Source of the DNA: JAQUOT01 sp041651575 | Lineage (GTDB): Archaea > Nanobdellota > Nanobdellia > SCGC-AAA011-G17 > JAFCDX01 | Assembly: GCA_041651575.1 (NCBI GenBank) | Contig: JBAZJB010000001.1 | Span: 372,001-436,000, forward strand | Length of the DNA: 64,000 bases | Direction of reading: 5' to 3' | In this document: one piece after another, positions 16,134 through 24,806 of the stretch | Layout of the letters: every line of letters begins with the position of its first letter | Position numbering within the stretch: position 1 is the first letter of the stretch | Made by a program: the position numbers and the translations under genes | The notes under the pieces: generated by a model | The model's input: the letters and a program-made list of their open reading frames with translations, nothing else | The model's database searches: none | Told to the model about the DNA's origin: nothing

Positions 16134-17761
16134 TGGCAACTATAACAATAAGCAAAAAAGTATTTGAAAGTTTAGTAGGTAAAAAATTACCTTTTACCGA
16201 ATTAGAAGAAAGAATTTCTTTATTTGGTACTCCATTTGAAAATCTTGAAGGAGATAATTTATCAATTGAAGTATTTCCAAACAGACCAGATATCTTATCA
16301 GTCCAAGGTTATGCAAGAGCTTTTAGTTCATTTATTGGATGTAAAAAAGGATTAAGAAAGTATGATATTAAAAAATCAGGAGAAAAAGTAATAATTGATA
16401 GTTCTGTTAATAGTGTAAGACCATTTACTGCTTGTGCAATTGTTAAAGGATTGAAATTTGATGATGAAAAAATAAAAGAAGTAATTGATATTCAAGAAAA
16501 ATTACATTTGACTTTTGGAAGAAACAGAAAAAAACTAGCTATTGGAATTTATCCTTATGAAAAGATTAAAACACCCATAACTTTCTTTGCTGCAGATCCA
16601 AAAACAGTAAAATTCAGGCCTTTAGAGTTTCCAAAAGAAATTACTGGATTACAAATACTATCTCAACATCCAACAGGAAAAGAATATGGATATTTGCTTG
16701 AAGGACAAAAAAAATTCCCATTCTTTAAAGATGTTAATGGAAAAATACTTAGTATGCCGCCAATTATTAACTCTCATGAAACTGGAAAAATAGCTGGAAA
16801 AACAAAAGATGTATTTATAGAATGTTCTGGATTTGATTTTAAAGTACTAAACAAGTGTTTGAATATTATTGTTACTGCTTTAGCAGATATGGGCGGTCAA
16901 ATATATTCTATGGAATTAAATTATGGTAAGAAAAAATATGTTACTCCAAATTTAACTCCAGAAAAAATGAAACTAAATATAAAATATGTTAATAAAATCT
17001 TAGGATTAGATTTAAAAGAAAATGAAATTAAAAATTACTTAGAAAGAATGGGTTATTCTTATTCAAAAGGAACTGTATTAATTCCTGCTTATAGAACAGA
17101 TATTTTACATGAAATTGATTTAGTAGAAGATATAGGAATTGCTTATGGTTATGAAAAATTAAAAGAAGAAATACCAAAAGTAGCTACAATCGCAGAAGAA
17201 AATAAATTTGAGGTATTTAAAAATAAAATTGCGGAGATTTTAGTAGGTTTGGGTTTAACAGAAGTAAATACTTATCATTTAGTTCCTTCAACTATAAACA
17301 AAAAAATAAATGTAAATGAGAATAATGTAAAACTAGAAAATTCTAAATCAGAAGAGTATAATTCTTTAAGAAGTTATTTATCTCCATCATTATTAAGTGT
17401 TCTTGAAAATAATAAAAATAGAGAATATCCACAAAATATATTTGAAATGGGTTTAGTTATTAAAAAAGACTTTGAAGAAAAAACAAAATTGTGTATTTTA
17501 TTGTGTGATAACAAAACTAATTTTACTTCAATAAAACAGATATTAGATCAATTATGTGCTATGTTAAATGTTACTTACAATTTAGAGGAAGCAGAGTTAA
17601 ATGCTTTTATTTCCGGTAGAGCAGGAAAAATAATCATTAATAAAGAAAAAATAGGTTCTATTGGAGAAATTTCTCCTTTAGTTTTATCTAATTTTGGTTT
17701 AGAAATACCTGTTTCTGCTTTAGAATTAGATTTAAACGTTTTATACGATATAATTAAATAA
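16133..17761 (+). CDS. pheT: Phenylalanyl-tRNA synthetase beta subunit
   Basis: 542 residues from the ATG at 16133, which shares its A with the pheS stop; an in-frame ATG at 16121 inside pheS is less likely. The short archaeal/eukaryotic type, with the B3/B4 region (FGRNRKKLAIGIYPYEKIKTPITF), the B5 domain (LIPAYRTDILHEIDLVEDIGIAYGYEKL) and a C-terminal catalytic-like domain. Forms the heterotetramer with PheS. Confidence 0.96.
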   Translation: MATITISKKVFESLVGKKLPFTELEERISLFGTPFENLEGDNLSIEVFPNRPDILSVQGYARAFSSFIGCKKGLRKYDIKKSGEKVIIDSSVNSVRPFTACAIVKGLKFDDEKIKEVIDIQEKLHLTFGRNRKKLAIGIYPYEKIKTPITFFAADPKTVKFRPLEFPKEITGLQILSQHPTGKEYGYLLEGQKKFPFFKDVNGKILSMPPIINSHETGKIAGKTKDVFIECSGFDFKVLNKCLNIIVTALADMGGQIYSMELNYGKKKYVTPNLTPEKMKLNIKYVNKILGLDLKENEIKNYLERMGYSYSKGTVLIPAYRTDILHEIDLVEDIGIAYGYEKLKEEIPKVATIAEENKFEVFKNKIAEILVGLGLTEVNTYHLVPSTINKKINVNENNVKLENSKSEEYNSLRSYLSPSLLSVLENNKNREYPQNIFEMGLVIKKDFEEKTKLCILLCDNKTNFTSIKQILDQLCAMLNVTYNLEEAELNAFISGRAGKIIINKEKIGSIGEISPLVLSNFGLEIPVSALELDLNVLYDIIK

Positions 17762-17765
17762 AGTT

Positions 17766-17819
17766 GTTACCTTACATAAAATTGTTCTAGAAATATTTAT
17801 AAATGTGTTACCTTACATA
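17766..17819 (+). repeat. Direct repeat GTTACCTTACATA flanking a TATA-like box
   Basis: Two perfect 13-bp copies lie at 17766-17778 and 17807-17819, 41 bp apart, with ATATTTATAAAT between them. They sit in the 73-bp gap before the large surface protein gene and could be regulator binding sites. No other copies were noticed elsewhere in the window. Confidence 0.5.
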
Positions 17820-17834
17820 TTCTTAGGTGATTAA

Positions 17835-20800
17835 GTGGTTTATAAGAAATATATTAAAAGAGGGGGGAAGCTTTGTGGTCCTTATTATTATGAAAGTATC
17901 AGATTGAAAGATGGTTCTGTTAAAAATGTTTATTTAGGGAACACTTTATCAAAAATAAAACAACAAAAAATTATGTCTCCTATAAGAAACAAATTATTAA
18001 TTTTTATATTAATATTTTTAATTTTAACTTCTTTAACATTTTTAAATTTATATTATAGTTACCCTACAAACAATTTAGAAAAAATAACGACAAAAGCTAT
18101 TTCTGTTGAAAGTAATGAACAAAACATAATTGAGAAGGCTATTAAAAATGAAAAAAGTTTTGGTTTATTCCAAATGCCTCCCAGTCCAACCAATTTTTAT
18201 TTAGATGCAAGTGGAGAGGGATTTATCGATAGTATGGATACAGGAGTAATAATTATGGGACTATTATCTTCAGGATATTGTGAATGGGGTTTATTTCCTC
18301 GTTGTAAAAATTTAGATGCAGATGGAAATGGTCAAATAGAAGTTCCAGATTTAAGTAAACTAAGGACGCTTATCGGATGTGGAACTACAAGTATAATTCA
18401 ACCAAAAAATATAACAGTTGTATCAAATACCAGTGATTCTATAACCTTACATGTTAATCCAGATACATTTATGGGAAGTGAATTTTTAGCAGGAGTTGCA
18501 ATAATTCCAGAAATAGGAGAAAAAAATAATGTAACATTTAATACAGCATATAACATAACAAATGATAGTGGAGAAGCTACTTTTAATTTTGTAATAAATG
18601 AATATAATCAACAACAAATATTAAATTTTACTATATTAAACACTTCTTTATGGTGCCATACGGATGCTGAAACAAAAGTTATTGCTCAAATAAATCCAAT
18701 TAATACAACTTTTAATTTTAATAAAGATGCTCCGGTAAATCTAACTATATTTAATATAACTTTAGAACCAAATATAACTACTCAATACCTTTGGGAAAAT
18801 AATACTTTTAATTGTTCAATGAGTTTTATGGATACACAAACAAAACACAACAATATTTCGTGGTTTTGGTTTGAAGAAGATACTATATTGATAAGCAATT
18901 TAACTAATGGTATGAATATGTCTAATCATACAAATGTAATTAATAGCACTTATTGGGCCCCATATAATTTAACAAATGGATCAGAAACAATAAATTATAA
19001 ATATGGATACAATTATTCTTGCGGAGCTTGTATCTGGAATGGTTCTAAAATAGAAAATCACGATATGAGGTGCGTAAATTCTTCTAAATTCCAAATAATT
19101 GATAACTTAAAAATAACTAAATTAGAATACCTTGGAAATAAAAGAGGATATTCTATAGGAGTAGATTTCTTTGGCTATCTTACTTCACAAGGAGCGACTA
19201 TGAATTATAATCAGTATTATCATGGATTAAAAGATATAATGAAATTATACCTTAAAACAAACCAAACCAAAATTTCAATAGCAACAATACCTAATCCAAA
19301 TACAAACAATAATTATTCTAATATGAGTACTTCAGAAAACAATTTTAGATGGATGATAGCTGATTTAGAATATGATAAATATGTTTATACTTACCCAACA
19401 GGTTACTTATTCAATTTTACGGAAGGAGTTGAATATTTGGGAGGATTTACTATTCCAAATAATCTTTCAAATTCAATGAATATGACAGAAAATTCTTATA
19501 AATTATATAAAGAAGTGATTGGAAGAAATGCAACGTCATTTAAATTTCCACAATATATTATGGGACCAGAAAGCGTAAAAACTATTTATAGTAAAGATAT
19601 TTTCCCATATAAAACCCATCTTGTAAAAGAAAGAGAAGTTTTTACATTAAATGAAAAAACAAATAATACTATTGAATTATCTACAAATGCAGATCCGCTA
19701 TGTGATGTAGATAGCTCTTTTATAAATAATTATTTTGTAGAAGCTTACACTTGTGAAGCAGACCTTTTAGGACTTTGCGCTTGTTTAAATGATAGTTCAT
19801 ATTTTGATTCTTTATTAACAAATGTAAATTATGCTGAAGTACAATCAGATATTTCATATTTAGATTTTGGAGAATTAGGAGAAATATATTCTATGTATGC
19901 TTTTACAGATATAACTTTAATGAATGATACTAGATTCTCTCTAGTAACAACAAGCAATTGGACATATAAAAAGAGATTAGCAATAAATATTACAGGTATA
20001 TTTACCACAAGTAATCAATACTTAAATCTTACAACCCCTTCTGGATTAAGAATAGCACAAAATATGACAACTTATACTGGAAGTGGAACAAATAGGGGGG
20101 CTTTAATAATAATCCCTGTTGAAAATGGAAATTATGATTTAATTCCGGTTGATGTACAAAGCCCAGATCCAAGTTTTATAATAGAAAATTTAACGATATT
20201 CGCAAATAATACTAAATGGAGTTTTAATGGAACAGATGATTCAAATTCTTCGGCTTATGCTATTTTTAAAATAACTTGGACAGGAAATGCAAATGTTTGG
20301 GGAGATTATAATAATACTAATACTGATTTTAATATGACACATGGTTTTAAATTTAATCATTCAAAAAAAGATGATTGGTGGGTAGAACACGATATGAAAT
20401 CTGGAAAATTACATATTCTTGGTAATTCAAGTACTGGAACAGAAACTATACATGCAGAAATGCCATTTACATTTACTCAATCTGTAGAAACAAGTTGGTA
20501 TGATACATATATATTAAATATGACCAATGTGTTTACAAACATTTCTCAAGTAAATGTAAGCATACCAGAAACATATGATGGTTCACGAAATTTAACTGTA
20601 AAATTACCTAATGGTACAAATATAAATACTAATTTTTATCCTGGAGGATCGATAATATTTTCAGTTCCAATAATACAAGAAGATAGTTCTATTGTAATTG
20701 ATTATACTGGGGCTGCTCCTGGTTCTCCTAGCGGTGGAGGAGATAGTCCTTCAAATAAACCTCCTATAGAACCTCCTAAATGTATTACAAATTGTGGTGG

Positions 20801-21056
20801 CGGTCCAACTACAGTTACAGTTCCAACCAGCATTACTTATAATAAAGGCAATACAATATTAAAATTAAGTCTAGAAGATGTAGGATTAAAAAGATTGAAA
20901 CCTAAATTAGATATATCTTTAGTCATTGATAAAATTGAAGGTATTCCTTCTCTATTTAAAATGTTTAATTGGAAATTAGTAATACTAATCATAGGCATAT
21001 TAAATTTGATAATGATATCAAGAGAAGGTTATAGATATTATAAAATTAGAATTTAG
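17835..21056 (+). CDS. Large membrane-anchored surface protein with dockerin-like domain
   Basis: 1073 residues, GTG start preceded by a clear Shine-Dalgarno AGGTGAT at 17825-17831. The cytoplasmic N-terminus (about 1-50) contains GGKLCGPYYYES and KNVYLG, a short motif I associate with membrane proteins of woesearchaeal-type genomes. A transmembrane helix follows (about 54-74). At about 122-190 there are two dockerin-type calcium loops (DASGEGFID and DADGNGQIE). The rest is a Thr/Asn/Ser-rich beta-type ectodomain with dozens of N-x-S/T sites, a Gly/Pro/Ser linker (about 960-985), and a second transmembrane helix close to the C-terminus (about 1045-1063). Probably a cell-envelope or adhesion protein; its ligand is unknown. 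Confidence 0.85.
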   Translation: MVYKKYIKRGGKLCGPYYYESIRLKDGSVKNVYLGNTLSKIKQQKIMSPIRNKLLIFILIFLILTSLTFLNLYYSYPTNNLEKITTKAISVESNEQNIIEKAIKNEKSFGLFQMPPSPTNFYLDASGEGFIDSMDTGVIIMGLLSSGYCEWGLFPRCKNLDADGNGQIEVPDLSKLRTLIGCGTTSIIQPKNITVVSNTSDSITLHVNPDTFMGSEFLAGVAIIPEIGEKNNVTFNTAYNITNDSGEATFNFVINEYNQQQILNFTILNTSLWCHTDAETKVIAQINPINTTFNFNKDAPVNLTIFNITLEPNITTQYLWENNTFNCSMSFMDTQTKHNNISWFWFEEDTILISNLTNGMNMSNHTNVINSTYWAPYNLTNGSETINYKYGYNYSCGACIWNGSKIENHDMRCVNSSKFQIIDNLKITKLEYLGNKRGYSIGVDFFGYLTSQGATMNYNQYYHGLKDIMKLYLKTNQTKISIATIPNPNTNNNYSNMSTSENNFRWMIADLEYDKYVYTYPTGYLFNFTEGVEYLGGFTIPNNLSNSMNMTENSYKLYKEVIGRNATSFKFPQYIMGPESVKTIYSKDIFPYKTHLVKEREVFTLNEKTNNTIELSTNADPLCDVDSSFINNYFVEAYTCEADLLGLCACLNDSSYFDSLLTNVNYAEVQSDISYLDFGELGEIYSMYAFTDITLMNDTRFSLVTTSNWTYKKRLAINITGIFTTSNQYLNLTTPSGLRIAQNMTTYTGSGTNRGALIIIPVENGNYDLIPVDVQSPDPSFIIENLTIFANNTKWSFNGTDDSNSSAYAIFKITWTGNANVWGDYNNTNTDFNMTHGFKFNHSKKDDWWVEHDMKSGKLHILGNSSTGTETIHAEMPFTFTQSVETSWYDTYILNMTNVFTNISQVNVSIPETYDGSRNLTVKLPNGTNINTNFYPGGSIIFSVPIIQEDSSIVIDYTGAAPGSPSGGGDSPSNKPPIEPPKCITNCGGGPTTVTVPTSITYNKGNTILKLSLEDVGLKRLKPKLDISLVIDKIEGIPSLFKMFNWKLVILIIGILNLIMISREGYRYYKIRI

Positions 21057-21297
21057 AATGACCAAATTGAATTAACAAATCAACATCTTTTTCTAGATTC
21101 TTAAAATTTGGAGTATCACAAGCACCAAAACAGGATTCTAACCAAATAAAACATTTAGCATTTGTGTTTTTTTCTATGAAATTAGATATGTCTAGAGCTT
21201 TATCTTTTAAACCATCTGGTAACTGAATTAAAACAGTTTTAGCCTTTTGTTTTTTAATGGTTTTTACTATATTTTCAAGTTCTAAGTCATATTCCAT
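21046..21297 (-). pseudogene. Dph2 N-terminal domain only (truncated diphthamide synthesis protein)
   Basis: 83 residues that match the first domain of archaeal Dph2, the iron-sulfur enzyme starting diphthamide synthesis on elongation factor 2: VLIQLPDGLKDKALDI, the first cluster Cys in SCFGACD, and DLLIQFGHS. Family members have about 330 residues with three domains, each giving one Cys ligand; domains 2 and 3 are missing and the frame stops two residues after FGHS. The stop overlaps the end of the convergent surface protein gene by 11 bp. A decayed or truncated gene is most likely; a functional single-domain protein cannot be excluded. Confidence 0.75.
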
Positions 21298-21373
21298 AGA
21301 TTAAATCTATTTAAAAAATTTATAAACTTAACTATAGTAAGATTTATAAAAAGTCTATATTTTAAGGTTATAT

Positions 21374-21445
21374 GCGGTTGTAGTATAGTGGTTAGTATAG
21401 GACGTTGCCAACGTTCTGACCGGGGTTCGAGTCCCCGCCACCGCA
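21374..21445 (+). tRNA. tRNA-Gly (anticodon GCC)
   Basis: 72 nt. Anticodon stem GGACG/CGTTC with loop TTGCCAA (anticodon GCC), T arm CGGGG-TTCGAGT-CCCCG, acceptor GCGGTTG against CCACCGC. Six of seven acceptor pairs form; position 6 (U) faces position 67 (C), a mismatch. No intron or encoded CCA. A PAP2 phosphatase gene starts 9 bp downstream. Confidence 0.93.
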
Positions 21446-21454
21446 CATTTTAAT

Positions 21455-22051
21455 ATGAAAATAAACAAAAAGTTAATCTATGTAAATATAATTTCTTTAA
21501 TTGTATTTATCTTAATATTATTGCTAGTTAAATTAGGATTATTCTTAAAATTAGATTTATCTATTAATTCTTTAATGCCTTTAATACAAACTAATTTTCT
21601 TACTATCCTTTCAAAGATTATTTGGTTTATTTTTGATACAAAAAGTATGATAATTATAACTTTATTAATATCTGTATGGTTATGGTATAAAGATTCAAAA
21701 AAGGATTCAATATTCTTTACAACTACAATGATTTTAAATGCTTTAGTTATTTTTGTAATAAAATTATTAACTCAGATATCAAGACCTTTAAATTCTTTAA
21801 TAACAGAAACTGATTTTGCTTTTCCAAGCGGGCATGTTACTACGGCGGTAGTATTCTTTGGAATTTTAACTTATTTATTCGTAAAGAAGAATAAAAATAT
21901 AAAAATAATTTCAATATTTATGATATTATTAATTGCTTTCACGAGATTATATTTAAATTCACACTGGTTTAGCGATGTTCTTGGAGGATTTGCTTTGGGA
22001 TTATTTATATTAACTCTTTGCATCATAATATACAAAAAATGGCAGATATGA
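21455..22051 (+). CDS. PAP2 family membrane phosphatase
   Basis: 198 residues, about six transmembrane helices. The three phosphatase motifs are visible: K-x6-RP as KLLTQISRP (about 110-118), PSGH (about 131-134), and SR-like x5-H-x3-D as TRLYLNSHWFSDVLGG (about 171-186). Such enzymes dephosphorylate lipid phosphates such as isoprenyl diphosphates or phosphatidate; the substrate cannot be read from sequence. Its stop overlaps the ATG of the next gene (ATGA). Confidence 0.92.
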   Translation: MKINKKLIYVNIISLIVFILILLLVKLGLFLKLDLSINSLMPLIQTNFLTILSKIIWFIFDTKSMIIITLLISVWLWYKDSKKDSIFFTTTMILNALVIFVIKLLTQISRPLNSLITETDFAFPSGHVTTAVVFFGILTYLFVKKNKNIKIISIFMILLIAFTRLYLNSHWFSDVLGGFALGLFILTLCIIIYKKWQI

Positions 22052-22974
22052 ATTTAGAATTCAAACAAAGATTTATTGAAAAATATAAAGACTTAACAGA
22101 TATAGATAAATTTTTAGAATATTCACAAAAATATCTAAGAAGATCTATTAGAGTTAATACTTTAAAATGTTCTATTCCAGAATTAAAAAAAAGACTTGAA
22201 AAAAATTGGGAATTAAAACAAATACCTTGGTGCAAAGAAGGATTTTGGATTAAACATAAAACAGAAGACAGAAGAGATATTGGAAATTTAAAAGAACATT
22301 CTTTAGGTTATTTTTATGTTCAAGAATCAGCTTCTATGCTTCCTCCTGTAATATTAAACCCAAAAGAAAATTCCTTGATATTAGATTCTTGTGCTTGCCC
22401 AGGAAGTAAAACAACACAACTAGCTGCAATTGTTAAAAATACTGGATTGATTATTGCAAATGACGATGATTTTACAAGATTAGTTAGTATTAATATGAAT
22501 TTGCAAAGATGTGGTGTACTAAATACCATTGTAACTAATGGAAAAGCCGAAAATATAAAAATTAAATTTGATTATATTTTATTAGATGCTCCTTGTTCTG
22601 GTTCTGGAGTTATAAGAAAATCTCCTAAAACAACAAGAATCTGGAATCCTAATATGACCAAAAAATTAAGCTTGATTCAGAAAAATTTAATTGTAAATAT
22701 GTTTAATTGCCTGGAAGATAATGGAGAAATGACTTATTCTACTTGTTCTATAGATCCTGAAGAAGACGAAGAAGTAATTGATTTTTTACTTAGTAAATTT
22801 GACAATGCAAAAATAGAAAAAATTGATTTTGAAAAATTAGGCATTAAAACCTCTGGTGCTATTTTAGAGCACGATGGTAAAAAATACAATAAAGAAGTTA
22901 AAAATTGCTTAAGAATTTGGCCCCAAGACAATGACACAGAAGGATTTTTCGTTGCTAAAATAAAAAAATTATAA
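22048..22974 (+). CDS. NOL1/NOP2/sun-type RNA m5C methyltransferase
   Basis: About 308 residues from the ATG overlapping the PAP2 stop; upstream in-frame ATGs lie within the PAP2 gene. S-adenosylmethionine site LDSCACPGSKTTQLA, motif IV LDAPCSGSG with catalytic Cys, and the second conserved Cys in MTYSTCSIDPEEDE. It probably makes 5-methylcytosine in tRNA or rRNA. The N-terminal part (RVNTLKCS...) is the short version without a PUA domain. Six bases overlap the convergent endonuclease IV gene. Confidence 0.93.
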   Translation: MNLEFKQRFIEKYKDLTDIDKFLEYSQKYLRRSIRVNTLKCSIPELKKRLEKNWELKQIPWCKEGFWIKHKTEDRRDIGNLKEHSLGYFYVQESASMLPPVILNPKENSLILDSCACPGSKTTQLAAIVKNTGLIIANDDDFTRLVSINMNLQRCGVLNTIVTNGKAENIKIKFDYILLDAPCSGSGVIRKSPKTTRIWNPNMTKKLSLIQKNLIVNMFNCLEDNGEMTYSTCSIDPEEDEEVIDFLLSKFDNAKIEKIDFEKLGIKTSGAILEHDGKKYNKEVKNCLRIWPQDNDTEGFFVAKIKKL

Positions 22975-23754
22975 TATTTTCAACTTACTAAAAATTTTAA
23001 GAGTTTTTACGCAATCATCAAAAGGATTTGGACTTTCATTAATAATAGTTATATTTTCAATTTTATTTTTCTTTAAAGCAGTTCCTAAAGCTTCAATTTC
23101 TTTTATAGGAGTTAAAATATGATTCTTTTCTCCTTTGTCTCCGTATTCAATTCCAGAAAAATGCGAATGTAATTCAGGAAAACTAGAAACTTTCTTGCAC
23201 ATTTCATCGTAAGTCATTTTTCCATTGGATCTTGCTAATAAATGTGAAAAATCAATGCAGAAATGACATTTTGTTTCTTTTACTAATCTTAAAATTTCAT
23301 CTAAAGATCCAAATACATTTATTTTTCCCATGGTTTCAGGAGCTAAATAAACATTCCAAGAATTCTTAGCTATTTTTTCTTTTAAATCTAAAATATTTTC
23401 TTTTATTACATTAAAAGTTTGTTCAGGACTTGATTTACCATAAAAACCAGGATGAAATACAACATATTTTGCTCCAAGATAACTTGCCCTTTCACAAGAT
23501 TCCAATATTCTTTTTTTAGATTCTTCTTGTTTTTTCTTGTCTTCAGAATTTAAATTAATATAATAAGGAGCATGAACACTTAATCTTATATCTAATTTCT
23601 TAGCTAATTCTCCTGCTTCTTTAGCAGTTGCATTATTCATATTAACACCGTAGGTAAATTCCACTTCTAACCCTTTTAATCCAAGCTTATGAGCCTGTTC
23701 TAATCCTTTTAAAATTCCTAATCCAGAAGTACCTGCACAACCTATTTTTATCAT
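22969..23754 (-). CDS. nfo: Endonuclease IV family AP endonuclease
   Basis: 261 residues forming a TIM barrel. Zinc-binding positions of the family are visible: HAPYYINL, HPGFYG, the Glu in LAPETMG, DFSHLLAR, HSHFSGIEY and INESP. Cuts DNA 5' to abasic sites in base excision repair. Length is slightly short for the family (about 280). The alternative is another xylose-isomerase-like barrel, but the motif order fits Nfo. Confidence 0.9.
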   Translation of the reverse strand: MIKIGCAGTSGLGILKGLEQAHKLGLKGLEVEFTYGVNMNNATAKEAGELAKKLDIRLSVHAPYYINLNSEDKKKQEESKKRILESCERASYLGAKYVVFHPGFYGKSSPEQTFNVIKENILDLKEKIAKNSWNVYLAPETMGKINVFGSLDEILRLVKETKCHFCIDFSHLLARSNGKMTYDEMCKKVSSFPELHSHFSGIEYGDKGEKNHILTPIKEIEALGTALKKNKIENITIINESPNPFDDCVKTLKIFSKLKIL

Positions 23755-23790
23755 ATTTATTATATAATTTTAAAGAATTTAAATATATTG

Positions 23791-24345
23791 TTAATGAATC
23801 CAAACCCCATTTAAAAAACCTTGTTTTATAACTAATTGAGAGATTAATTCCTTATATTTTGAATTCAATTCATTTAAAGTTATAATATTAGATTCTTCAA
23901 AAAAATCACATTCTTTTCTATTAAGAATATCCCCTAAATAACACCTATGATCATTTTTAATTACATCAAAAGGTTTTCCAAATTCATCAAAATGAGAATA
24001 TGTGCATGCAGGACAAATTATTTCACTAGTTTTATTTAAAAGAATTAACTTTTCATGATAATGTCTTTGTTGTACATTTTTGTATATTGTATTTAAATAA
24101 CTCTTATTAAAACCCATTCTCTCCAAACTTCTTTTTTTCTTAGTAATATTTGTATTTAAAAAATCCAATATTCTTTTGTTTCTACTAATTTCTTGAATTT
24201 TTTCTTTATGTTTTTCTCCTTTTTTAAATAATAAACCTTCATCAACTTTTATATCTAATTCTAAAGCAGATTGTTGCTCATATAAAATTTCTAAAGAATA
24301 AAATTCATCATCTATCTCCTCTTGTTCATAATCATCAAAACCCAT
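23791..24345 (-). CDS. Hypothetical coiled-coil protein with Cys/His cluster
   Basis: 184 residues, acidic N-terminus (GFDDYEQEEIDDEFYS), a long charged helical part, then CPACTYSHFDEFGKPFD and HRCYLGDILNRKECDFFE, in which five Cys/His positions could bind zinc. I do not recognise the family. It has its own upstream A+T-rich promoter region, divergent from the gene at 24444. Confidence 0.65.
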   Translation of the reverse strand: MGFDDYEQEEIDDEFYSLEILYEQQSALELDIKVDEGLLFKKGEKHKEKIQEISRNKRILDFLNTNITKKKRSLERMGFNKSYLNTIYKNVQQRHYHEKLILLNKTSEIICPACTYSHFDEFGKPFDVIKNDHRCYLGDILNRKECDFFEESNIITLNELNSKYKELISQLVIKQGFLNGVWIH

Positions 24346-24443
24346 ATATTTATAATTAATAAACCCTTTTTAAAGTTATATGGACTTAAAATTATTTATT
24401 GTAATATATAAATGCTTATAATAAAAAAGTAAACAAAAAGCAT

Positions 24444-24806
24444 ATGACAAATTATATTCTATTTGCAGGAGATATTGATGGTCAAGCATTTAATCGATTA
24501 ATAGGTTATTTAACGGCCTTATCAGATAAGAGAATTATAAAAAATGTTCAAGAAGCAATTGTAGTAAGAGGAACAATATTAGAAACCAGCAGAAGTTGTC
24601 TAGAAAGAGATGTAGAAGAATATTTTAAAGATGAAAAAGTACAAGAAATTGTATCTAAATTAGAATTAAAAGATAAATATTGTTTAGCAAAAGCAGAAAT
24701 TTCTAGTAAAAAAAAGTATAATAAATATATAAAAAAATTATACCAAAAATATGGAATTCCTTGTTATTTTTATAAAAAATCTATTTCAACTTCTAAAAAA
24801 TCATAA
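24444..24806 (+). CDS. Hypothetical small protein
   Basis: 120 residues, mostly helical and basic at the C-terminus. MTNYILFAGDIDGQAFNRLIG begins it; it could adopt an alpha/beta fold, but no catalytic motif stands out. Its 3' end overlaps the convergent radical SAM gene by 37 bp. The region upstream has TATA-like sequence. Unknown function. Confidence 0.6.
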   Translation: MTNYILFAGDIDGQAFNRLIGYLTALSDKRIIKNVQEAIVVRGTILETSRSCLERDVEEYFKDEKVQEIVSKLELKDKYCLAKAEISSKKKYNKYIKKLYQKYGIPCYFYKKSISTSKKS

